This document shows, piece by piece, positions 1 through 5,272 of a stretch of 5,555 nt of DNA. Source of the DNA: Crocinitomix sp. Lineage in GTDB: Bacteria > Bacteroidota > Bacteroidia > Flavobacteriales_D > Crocinitomicaceae. The stretch spans positions 1-5,555 of the forward strand of contig JADZFJ010000446.1 in NCBI GenBank assembly GCA_020849935.1. The letters are read 5' to 3'. Positions within the stretch are counted from its first letter, which is position 1. Every line of letters starts with the position of its first letter. The notes under the pieces were generated by a model that had not been told where the DNA came from, made no database searches, and worked only from the letters and a program-made list of their open reading frames with translations. A program made the position numbers and the translations under genes.

Positions 1-29
1 AAAGACTTCGTAATGAAGTCTTTTTTTTT
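1..29 (+). terminator. Intrinsic terminator hairpin at left edge
   Basis: A perfect 9-bp inverted repeat, AAAGACTTC (1-9) and GAAGTCTTT (15-23), encloses a 5-nt loop and runs into an unbroken T tract (21-29). This is a textbook rho-independent terminator for a plus-strand gene lying left of the window. It is also just past the ndk stop codon on the other strand. The A residues at 1-3 could continue leftward as a T tract for that strand, so it may serve both convergent genes, but the window edge hides this. Confidence 0.85.
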
Positions 30-44
30 ATCCAATCGGATCAA

Positions 45-467
45 TTATCCAACGATTTCGTTCTCATTAAAATGGAAAGCACTTTCGATGGCTGCATTTT
101 CGTCTGAATCTGAACCGTGAACTGCGTTTTCACCTTTTGAAGTTGCATATTTTTTTCTGATAGTTCCTTCAGCAGCTTCAGCAGGATCAGTAGCACCAAC
201 TAAAGTTCTGAAATCGGCAACTGCATTATCTTTCTCAAGAATCATCGCAACAATTGGTCCACCTGACATATAATCCACCAATTCACCATAAAATGGTCGC
301 TCGCTGTGTACTGCATAAAATTCGCCAGCTTCTGCTTTTGAAAGTTGTTTTAGTTTCATTGCTTTAATTTTGAAACCAGCCTCGATAATCATATCAGTAA
401 TTTTTCCCGCATAACCTTTTGCAACTGCTTCAGGCTTTATCATGGTAAATGTTCTATTTGTTGCCAT
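45..467 (-). CDS. ndk: Nucleoside diphosphate kinase
   Basis: This 140-residue protein is a single-domain Ndk of the usual bacterial length. It transfers the gamma phosphate of ATP to nucleoside diphosphates through a phosphohistidine intermediate, balancing cytosolic (d)NTP pools. The catalytic His117 sits in the signature NAVHGSDS, and the other expected active-site residues are all visible: Lys11 (TMIKPEAV), Tyr51, Phe59, Arg87, Thr93, Arg104 and Asn114. I chose the ATG at 467-465 (protein begins MATNRTF, the usual Bacteroidota N-terminus). An in-frame TTG 24 nt further upstream falls inside the putative -7 promoter box and has no homology support. The gene is divergent from the metal-transport operon with 177 bp between the starts, has its own promoter, and is probably a housekeeping neighbour with no functional link. 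No Shine-Dalgarno sequence is evident, as is common in this phylum. Confidence 0.97.
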   Translation of the reverse strand: MATNRTFTMIKPEAVAKGYAGKITDMIIEAGFKIKAMKLKQLSKAEAGEFYAVHSERPFYGELVDYMSGGPIVAMILEKDNAVADFRTLVGATDPAEAAEGTIRKKYATSKGENAVHGSDSDENAAIESAFHFNENEIVG

Positions 468-488
468 TGTTTTTGTATAAATTTTTGG

Positions 489-521
489 CAAAGATAACCA
501 TACGATCTTAAACTAAAACAA
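489..521 (-). promoter_or_regulatory. Bacteroidota-type promoter for ndk
   Basis: Read on the minus strand, TATCTTTG (496-489) is an exact match to the Bacteroidota -7 consensus TAnnTTTG. A TTG (521-519) lies 22 nt upstream of it, within the 17-23 nt spacing described for flavobacterial -33 elements. Transcription would start a few bases below 489, giving a leader of roughly 15 nt before the ATG at 467. The position therefore also argues against the upstream TTG start. This is a motif match only. Confidence 0.6.
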
Positions 522-536
522 TTCGATAAAATTTAA

Positions 537-556
537 TTTTTAGGTTTGTCTAAAAA
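537..556. promoter_or_regulatory. Candidate DtxR/MntR-family operator
   Basis: The core TTTAGGTTTGTCTAAA (539-554) is an inverted repeat: TTTAG and CTAAA flank a 6-nt spacer. The symmetry extends outward through the T and A runs to 537 and 556. The half-site TTAGG resembles that of known DtxR/IdeR boxes (TTAGG...CCTAA type). It lies directly upstream of the putative -7 box at 563-570 and covers the expected -33 region of the promoter for the first operon gene, which itself encodes a DtxR-family protein. Metal-dependent autorepression is the natural reading. The AT-rich arms could be partly fortuitous. Confidence 0.6.
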
Positions 557-570
557 AATTATTACCTTTG
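545..570 (+). promoter_or_regulatory. Promoter of the metal-transport operon
   Basis: TACCTTTG at 563-570 matches the Bacteroidota -7 consensus TAnnTTTG exactly. The only nearby -33 candidate, TTTG at 545-548, is 14 nt upstream, closer than the usual 17-23 nt, so the -33 element is poor or absent. It is embedded in the inverted repeat proposed as operator. The transcript would begin around 575 and carry a leader of about 70 nt before the ATG at 645. No metal-sensing riboswitch was recognised in this leader. Confidence 0.55.
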
Positions 571-603
571 TATAAAAAAATAATTAAGTGAGTCAAATTT
601 TAG

Positions 604-616
604 CAGGTTGAACTTG
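604..616. repeat. Imperfect palindrome in the operon leader
   Basis: CAGGTTGAACTTG is an imperfect 13-bp palindrome (CA-x-GTT-x-AAC-x-TG) in the untranslated leader, about 35 nt downstream of the -7 box and 29 nt upstream of the regulator's ATG. It could be a second protein-binding site or a small mRNA stem. A palindrome of this size can occur by chance and it does not match the TTTAG/CTAAA arms of the upstream site. Confidence 0.25.
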
Positions 617-644
617 TCTTAATAATCGTTAAAAACGTAAACGA

Positions 645-1322
645 ATGAAAACGCTGAGTCAGACAGAGGAAAATTATTTAAAAGAGATTTTTCATTTATC
701 GACCGCTGTCGAAGACCGTGTTTCCACCAATAGTTTGGCGGCGAGGTTAAATAGTAAAGCCTCTTCGATTACGGACATGTTGCAAAAGTTGGCAGACAAA
801 GGCTTTGTGGAATATGTCAAATACAAAGGTTGTTTTTTAACCGAACTAGGGGAGAGCATCGCCATTCAAATCATCCGAAAACACCGTTTATGGGAAACGT
901 TTTTGGTGAATAAATTAAATTTTGGATGGGAAGAAGTGCATGCCGTTGCCGAACAATTGGAACATATCGACTCTTTAAAACTCATCGACTCTTTGGATCA
1001 CTTTTTAAATTATCCAAAATTTGATCCACATGGCGACCCGATTCCTGACAAAAACGGAAATATCGTTTATAGAGAATCCATTTTACAATTAATTGAAGTT
1101 GCGCCTAATTCGTTGGTAGAAGTGGTGGCGGTGAGTGAAGATTCGTTGGCCTTGTTGAAATTTCTAGAACAACACGGTTTGCGTTTGGAAAGTGAACTTG
1201 AAATTCTTGAAAAATATCCATTTGACGAGTCGATGCGGATTCGTTCGGCGAAGGGAGAAGAAATAAACTTATCAAAAAAAGTTGCCGAAAATATCCGCGT
1301 AAAATTTTTAGCTAAAATCTAA
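645..1322 (+). CDS. DtxR/MntR-family metal-dependent transcriptional regulator
   Basis: This 225-residue protein is a full-length DtxR-family repressor that should bind operator DNA when loaded with a divalent metal, probably Mn2+ here. The N-terminal winged helix covers about residues 5-72, with the helix-turn-helix near 26-55. The dimerisation and metal-binding domain follows (about 73-140) and shows the family ligands His80 (RKHRLWE) and Glu103, Glu106 and His107 (AEQLEHI), plus the DPHGDPIP motif at 128-134 corresponding to CPHGNPIP in DtxR. Residues from about 150 to 225 look like the SH3/FeoA-like C-terminal domain, which MntR of Bacillus lacks. The N-terminal ligand position (Met10 in DtxR, Asp8 in B. 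subtilis MntR) is Asn10, and MntR Glu11 is Lys13, so the exact metal site is not predictable. It is the first gene of the operon, 3 nt before the binding-protein gene, and probably acts on the inverted repeat upstream of itself. Family assignment is firm; metal identity is inferred from the transporter genes. Confidence 0.93.
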   Translation: MKTLSQTEENYLKEIFHLSTAVEDRVSTNSLAARLNSKASSITDMLQKLADKGFVEYVKYKGCFLTELGESIAIQIIRKHRLWETFLVNKLNFGWEEVHAVAEQLEHIDSLKLIDSLDHFLNYPKFDPHGDPIPDKNGNIVYRESILQLIEVAPNSLVEVVAVSEDSLALLKFLEQHGLRLESELEILEKYPFDESMRIRSAKGEEINLSKKVAENIRVKFLAKI

Positions 1323-1325
1323 TTT

Positions 1326-2237
1326 ATGAAAAGGAATTTACTCATTATCATGGTACTCTTGGCAGCAGTGAGTTGTCGGTTAGAAGATGAAGTCCGAACA
1401 GGACCTTTGCACATTGTCACCACCACTGGAATTATTGCAGATGTCACCAAACAAATTGTTGGAGATAGTGCCGATGTGTCCAGTTTAATGGGTCCGGGGG
1501 TCGATCCTCATTTATATAAACAAACGCCTGCGGACATCGATTTATTAAATGAAGCCGATGTCATCATCACCAACGGACTGCATTTAGAAGGTAAAATGGC
1601 CGAATTGTTGGACAAATTGGGGAAAGAAAAACCTGTCTTAAAAGTGTCTGACGGCATTGCCAAAAACAAGTTGATTAAATCGTCTGATTTTGAAGATTCG
1701 TACGATCCACATATTTGGTTTGACCCTATTTTATGGTCGGAAGGATTTAATTATATCACCAAAAAATTATGCGAAATCGATTCAAATGCTACGTTGTATT
1801 ATCAAAACAACTATGAAACATTTAATCGGGAAATTGCCAATGTGAATGCTTGGATTCTCGATGAATTGGTTCAATTAAATGACAGTTCGAAAGTCTTAAT
1901 TACCTCGCACGATGCCTTTTCCTATTTTGGAAGATGTTATCAACTCGAAGTAAAAGGAATCCAAGGAATATCTACCTTGTCCGAAGTTGGGTTAAAAGAT
2001 TTGGCTGATTTGGTAGATTTTGTCATTGCCCGAAAAATCCGCTCCATCTTTGTTGAAACCTCTACCAGCGATAAAACTGCCCAATCGATTGTGGATGGGG
2101 CAAAAGATAAAGGGTATGTCCTTCAATTAGATGGACCACTTTATTCGGATGCTTTGGGCGAGGCGGAAGAACCTGCGGGGACGTATTTTGGAATGTTGCG
2201 TGTGAATGTCGAAAAGATTAAAAACGGATTAAAGTAA
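1326..2237 (+). CDS. Metal ABC transporter substrate-binding lipoprotein (TroA/ZnuA/MntA family)
   Basis: This 303-residue protein is a cluster A-I solute-binding protein that captures a divalent metal outside the cytoplasmic membrane and hands it to the permease pair encoded downstream. Residues 1-16 form a lipoprotein signal peptide (KRN, a hydrophobic stretch, then AVS-Cys17), so Cys17 is the likely lipidated residue. The four metal ligands of the TroA type can be placed: His62 (GVDPHLY), His129 (DPHIWFDP), His195 (SHDAFSYFG) and Asp275 (YSDALG). His at the third position matches TroA and ZnuA, whereas PsaA-type Mn proteins carry Glu there. The His/Asp-rich loop typical of many Zn-specific ZnuA proteins is absent. 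TroA itself is reported to bind both Zn and Mn, so the ligand set alone does not settle specificity. The gene starts 3 nt after the regulator's stop and ends 7 nt before the ATPase gene, consistent with cotranscription. An equivalent in Chlamydia is YtgA. Confidence 0.95.
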   Translation: MKRNLLIIMVLLAAVSCRLEDEVRTGPLHIVTTTGIIADVTKQIVGDSADVSSLMGPGVDPHLYKQTPADIDLLNEADVIITNGLHLEGKMAELLDKLGKEKPVLKVSDGIAKNKLIKSSDFEDSYDPHIWFDPILWSEGFNYITKKLCEIDSNATLYYQNNYETFNREIANVNAWILDELVQLNDSSKVLITSHDAFSYFGRCYQLEVKGIQGISTLSEVGLKDLADLVDFVIARKIRSIFVETSTSDKTAQSIVDGAKDKGYVLQLDGPLYSDALGEAEEPAGTYFGMLRVNVEKIKNGLK

Positions 2238-2244
2238 ACGTAAA

Positions 2245-3036
2245 ATGCGAGAAGCCTGTGCCATTGAAGTACACAATTTAACCACCACTTATGGCGGTGC
2301 ACCCGTTTTGTGGGACATTGATTTTGAATTACCTGCGGGACATATCATCGGAATTATTGGGCCAAATGGTTCGGGTAAAACGACGCTATTAAAAACCATT
2401 ATGGGCTTGTTACCTGCCTCGAGTGGGTATGTGAAAATCTTTGACAAGGATTTGGAGCAAATTCGCCATAAAATTTCCTACGTGCCACAACGAGAAAGTG
2501 TTGATTGGGATTTCCCGGCTAGTGTTTTTGACATTGTGATGATGGGGCGGTACCGAAAAAACAACCTCTTTAAACGCACCAATAAAACCGATTTAGAAAT
2601 TGTCTTGCAAAGCATTGAAAAGGTAGGGTTGACAAAATACAAAGACCGTCAAATTGCGCAACTTTCTGGCGGACAACAACAAAGGGTATTTATAGCTCGT
2701 GCCTTGGCGCAAAAAGCGGATATTTATTTGATGGATGAGCCTTTTGTGGGCGTCGATGCGGCCACCGAACATTCGATTTTGAAATTGTTAAAAGAAATGC
2801 GGGATTTGGGAAAAACGGTGCTAATCATTCACCACGATTTGCAAACGGTTTCTGATTATTTTGACTATTTGGTTTTGTTAAATACCCGTTTGATTGCAAA
2901 AGGAACGCCGCAAGAAGTGTTGACTGAAGAAAACCTGACCAATGCTTATGGTGGACAATTAACCCTCTTGGCAAAAGTGGCCAATTTGATTAAAGTCAAT
3001 CAGTTTCCGATTCGCGAGAAAGATGTTGATTTGTAA
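2245..3036 (+). CDS. Metal ABC transporter ATP-binding protein (MntB/TroB/YtgB type)
   Basis: This 263-residue cytoplasmic ATPase powers the importer. All nucleotide-binding elements are intact: Walker A GPNGSGKT (39-46), Q-loop Gln82, signature LSGGQQQR (140-147), Walker B IYLMDEP (160-166) with catalytic Glu165, D-loop around GVDA (169-172), and switch His197 (IIHHDL). After the Q-loop it has ESVDWDFPASVFDIVMMGRY (84-103). A DWDFP...V.D.V.MGRY stretch is, from memory, typical of Mn/Fe-type ATPases such as MntB, SitB and TroB and differs from the corresponding segment in ZnuC. This is the best sequence hint that the system moves manganese or iron rather than zinc. The ATG lies 7 nt after the previous stop. 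A 35-nt gap, the longest inside the operon, separates it from the first permease gene; I see no promoter or terminator there. Confidence 0.95.
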   Translation: MREACAIEVHNLTTTYGGAPVLWDIDFELPAGHIIGIIGPNGSGKTTLLKTIMGLLPASSGYVKIFDKDLEQIRHKISYVPQRESVDWDFPASVFDIVMMGRYRKNNLFKRTNKTDLEIVLQSIEKVGLTKYKDRQIAQLSGGQQQRVFIARALAQKADIYLMDEPFVGVDAATEHSILKLLKEMRDLGKTVLIIHHDLQTVSDYFDYLVLLNTRLIAKGTPQEVLTEENLTNAYGGQLTLLAKVANLIKVNQFPIREKDVDL

Positions 3037-3071
3037 AATTTTAAAGGCAAAAAGTTAAAAACCAAACAAGG

Positions 3072-4355
3072 ATGCAAACATTTTTAGATTTTATTTCATT
3101 CAAGGATCCCAACGTGATGTATGTGATTCTTGGTATGATTTGTATCAATTCATCCTCGGCATTAATTGGCACGTTTGCTTTTTTGCGCAAACGTTCGTTG
3201 ATTGGTGATGCCATTGCACATTCGTTGTTACCCGGCATTTGTCTTGGATTTATTGCCGCTGGTGATAAACGAATGATTTTTTTATTTTTAGGTGCTTTTT
3301 TAACCGGTTGGTTTTCGACGTTTTTGGTGGATTATATTGTCAATCGCTCCAAAATTAAACAAGATGCCGCCATTGGCATTGTATTGTCCAGCTTTTTTGC
3401 CTTGGGAATTGTTTTACTCACCTACATTCAAAATGCGGGTTATACCAACCAAGGTGGACTCAACGGATTTTTATTTGGTCAAGCGGCGGCGATTAATCGG
3501 GATGAAATTTATCTTTTCGCCTTGATTTTACTCATTATTTTGGTCGCTATTCTTGTTTTTTATCGTTCCTTTATTTTAATCTCTTTTAACGCCGAATTTG
3601 CCCAATCCATTGGCTTGCCTGTGCGGTGGATTGAGTTTTTAATGACCTCCTTAACCGTATTGGCCACCGCTTCGGGCATTCAAGCTTTGGGCGTGGTGTT
3701 AATGTCCGCCTTGATTGTGACCCCTGCAGCGGCGGCTCGTTTTTGGACCCATAAATTATCGCGGATGTTGGTGATTGGGGTGGTTTTTTCTGTTTTTTCG
3801 GGCATTGTAGGCGCGTACATCTCCTATACCCACGCAGCGACGCCAACAGGTCCATGGGTGGTCGCTGTTTTGTCGGTAATTACTTTATTGTCTTTTACAG
3901 TTTCTACCAAAAGTGGAATTTTAGCGAATTTCTTGCGGGCACGAAAAAACAAAATAAAAATCTTACAAGAGACTATTTTAAAAACCATTTTTCATTACCA
4001 CGAACGACGTGGGTTGGCGCAAAATTTAGATTCGGTGCTTACCCCAACCGATTTGTTAAGCGTGCGGGTGTATGATACCTATCAATTGCAAAAAGGAATT
4101 AAACGACTCATCCGACTCGGTTTTTTAGTCGCCAAAGAAAAAGGATTTACCTTAACCGAAAACGGGAAGATCGAAGGCAGACGAATTGTTCGCTTACACC
4201 GTTTATGGGAACATTATTTGTTAAAACGCACCACGATTGATGCCTTGCATGTACATTCTGGGGCTGAGGCCATTGAACACATCCTGTCGCCAGAAATAGA
4301 AAAAGAATTAGAACGTGAATTAGGAATTGTGGGCATTCCTACAAAAGATTTTTAA
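3072..4355 (+). CDS. Metal ABC permease fused to a C-terminal DtxR-like regulator domain (YtgCR-like)
   Basis: This 427-residue protein has two parts. Residues 1-285 are an ABC-3 family permease with about eight hydrophobic segments (roughly 15-36, 50-63, 68-90, 100-121, 147-170, 188-222, 231-252, 260-280) and the conserved GDAIAHSLLPG motif (45-55), whose Asp46 and His50 face the translocation path in related Mn importers. A basic linker (about 288-297) leads into residues 298-427, a DtxR-like module with a winged-helix segment (about 298-365) and the metal-ligand helices RLHRLWE (His376) and GAEAIEH (Glu399, Glu402, His403). These align with His80, Glu103, Glu106 and His107 of the stand-alone regulator in the same operon. 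The module stops at GIPTKDF, before any DPHGxPIP motif and without an SH3-like domain. ABC-3 permeases are usually about 270-300 residues, so the extra 130 are a true in-frame fusion. In Chlamydia, the YtgCR fusion is reported to be cleaved to free a DNA-binding YtgR; whether that occurs here is unknown. A weak AAGG lies just before the ATG. Confidence 0.93.
   Translation: MQTFLDFISFKDPNVMYVILGMICINSSSALIGTFAFLRKRSLIGDAIAHSLLPGICLGFIAAGDKRMIFLFLGAFLTGWFSTFLVDYIVNRSKIKQDAAIGIVLSSFFALGIVLLTYIQNAGYTNQGGLNGFLFGQAAAINRDEIYLFALILLIILVAILVFYRSFILISFNAEFAQSIGLPVRWIEFLMTSLTVLATASGIQALGVVLMSALIVTPAAAARFWTHKLSRMLVIGVVFSVFSGIVGAYISYTHAATPTGPWVVAVLSVITLLSFTVSTKSGILANFLRARKNKIKILQETILKTIFHYHERRGLAQNLDSVLTPTDLLSVRVYDTYQLQKGIKRLIRLGFLVAKEKGFTLTENGKIEGRRIVRLHRLWEHYLLKRTTIDALHVHSGAEAIEHILSPEIEKELERELGIVGIPTKDF
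3963..4352 (+). other. DtxR-like domain inside the permease gene
   Basis: This segment encodes residues 298-427 of the fusion. It begins with LQETILKTIFH, which lines up with TEENYLKEIFH at the start of the stand-alone regulator, and both share LK-x-IFH. It passes through a winged-helix region ending in the wing FTLTENG (compare CFLTELG) and contains IVRLHRLWE and VHSGAEAIEHIL, counterparts of IIRKHRLWE and VHAVAEQLEHID. The recognition-helix segment (about 335-350, YQLQKGIKRLIRLG) differs clearly from the stand-alone protein's SSITDMLQKLADKG, so DNA specificity may differ or be lost. Fifteen bases encoding HRLWE plus one preceding base are identical in both genes (881-896 and 4196-4211). Confidence 0.88.
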
Positions 4356-4356
4356 G

Positions 4357-5268
4357 ATGGGAGAACTTTGGATCATCATCACCGCCTCAATCGTTGCCTT
4401 AAATGCCGCCATTTTAGGATGTTTTTTGCTTTTGCGAAAAATGGCTATGGTAGGCGATGCTATTTCCCATGCAGTGTTGCCCGGCATTGTGGTCGCCTAT
4501 TATTTAAGTGGGGATAAAACCTCGGGGTTATTACTTTTAGGTGCTACTTTAACAGGCGTTTTAGCCTCGTTTGCCATTGATTTTTTATCCCGAAAAGCCA
4601 AAATTCAAGGCGATGCTTCGATTGGGATTACCTACACGTTTTTGTTTGCCGTAGGAATGATTATGATTTCCACGATGATGAATGGAAATACCGACATTGA
4701 CATGGAATGTGTCTTGTACGGCGATATTTCCCTCATTAATTTAGATAAAATTGTCGTGGATGGTAATCTCTACCTTGGGCCACGGGCCTTTTATATCGAA
4801 GTGATTGCGCTGGTGATTATTGGGTTCAGCATTGGTTTCGGTTTTAAAGGATTCAAAGTATTATCCTTTAACGAAGATTACGCAAAAGCCCTCGGCATCA
4901 ATACCAATCGTTGGCATTATGCCCTAATGACTTTGGTTTCTTTAACCACCGTGTTTTCGTTCGAGGTGGTGGGAGCAGTGTTGGTGGTTGGTTTTTTGAT
5001 CATTCCTCCCGCAACGGCACAATTATTTTCCACCAAACTCAAACAAATGCTGTTTTGGGCAAGTGTTTTTGGAATTTTAGCCGTCATCATTGGCTATTAC
5101 CTCGCGGTGTGGATGAATGTCAGCATTACTGGCGCAATGGTTACCGTGGCTGGCATTGATTTCTTTCTGGTATTAATCATCCAACGGTTGGTCGATCGTA
5201 AAAAACGAAGCACCACCTTTGCAGCCCCCGAATTTATCACCCCAACCCCTAAAAATTCGGTCGAATAG
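4357..5268 (+). CDS. Metal ABC transporter permease, second subunit (MntD/YtgD type)
   Basis: This 303-residue ABC-3 family integral membrane protein is the partner of the fused permease. It has about eight hydrophobic segments (roughly 5-27, 38-51, 57-76, 90-108, 146-165, 188-217, 231-251, 256-276) and the conserved GDAISHAVLPG (33-43). It also has a loop MECVLYGDI (116-124) typical of Mn-type permeases. It carries no regulator domain, only a basic, hydrophilic tail from about 278 to 303. I chose the ATG at 4357, one base after the preceding stop, because it gives the normal N-terminus (MGELWIII). An in-frame TTG at 4327 would add ten residues overlapping the previous gene and has no family support. 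The 1-nt spacing suggests translational coupling, which would help equal synthesis of the two channel halves. The final codons overlap the convergent aldo/keto reductase gene by 20 bp. Confidence 0.95.
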   Translation: MGELWIIITASIVALNAAILGCFLLLRKMAMVGDAISHAVLPGIVVAYYLSGDKTSGLLLLGATLTGVLASFAIDFLSRKAKIQGDASIGITYTFLFAVGMIMISTMMNGNTDIDMECVLYGDISLINLDKIVVDGNLYLGPRAFYIEVIALVIIGFSIGFGFKGFKVLSFNEDYAKALGINTNRWHYALMTLVSLTTVFSFEVVGAVLVVGFLIIPPATAQLFSTKLKQMLFWASVFGILAVIIGYYLAVWMNVSITGAMVTVAGIDFFLVLIIQRLVDRKKRSTTFAAPEFITPTPKNSVE

Positions 5269-5272
5269 GGGT
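5245..5272. terminator. Possible bidirectional hairpin at convergent gene ends
   Basis: ACCCCT (5245-5250) pairs with AGGGGT (5267-5272), and an inner ATTC/GAAT stem (5255-5258 with 5263-5266) closes a GGTC loop. Four A residues (5251-5254) form the only bulge. The structure spans both stop codons of the convergent genes (5266-5268 on plus, 5251-5249 on minus). The plus-strand transcript continues into only a short T-poor stretch (ATTGTTTA) and the minus strand has no T tract, so as an intrinsic terminator it is weak. It could instead protect the 3' ends of the mRNAs. Confidence 0.4.

Noticed and set aside
465..491. Longer ndk starting at a TTG at 491
   Set aside because: The extra eight residues are not part of the family N-terminus, and the TTG lies within an exact TAnnTTTG promoter box. 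The ATG at 467 gives the normal 140-residue protein.
571..644. Manganese riboswitch (yybP-ykoY type) in the operon leader
   Set aside because: The leader is only about 70 nt, AT-rich, and shows none of the paired elements or conserved loops that such a riboswitch needs.
3041..3238. Minus-strand reading frame opposite the start of the fused permease
   Set aside because: Its protein has no recognisable domain, and it lies antisense to strongly conserved permease codons. It is a shadow of the real gene, as are the frames at 3337-3525, 3586-3855, 3854-4075 and 4911-5159.
3940..3980. Permease-DtxR fusion as an artefact of a missed stop or sequencing frameshift
   Set aside because: The linker is continuous in the same frame, the DtxR-like module starts in register with LKTIFH, and no internal start with its own context stands out. 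The same architecture is known in chlamydial YtgCR.
4327..4356. Upstream TTG start for the second permease, overlapping the fusion gene
   Set aside because: It would add ten residues without family support, and the ATG at 4357 gives a standard N-terminus one base after the previous stop.
1326..5268. Assignment as a zinc uptake system (znuABC)
   Set aside because: The ATPase has the Mn/Fe-type DWDFP segment, the binding protein lacks the His-rich loop, two different permeases are present, and the regulator is DtxR-family, not Zur. Zinc transport is not fully excluded.
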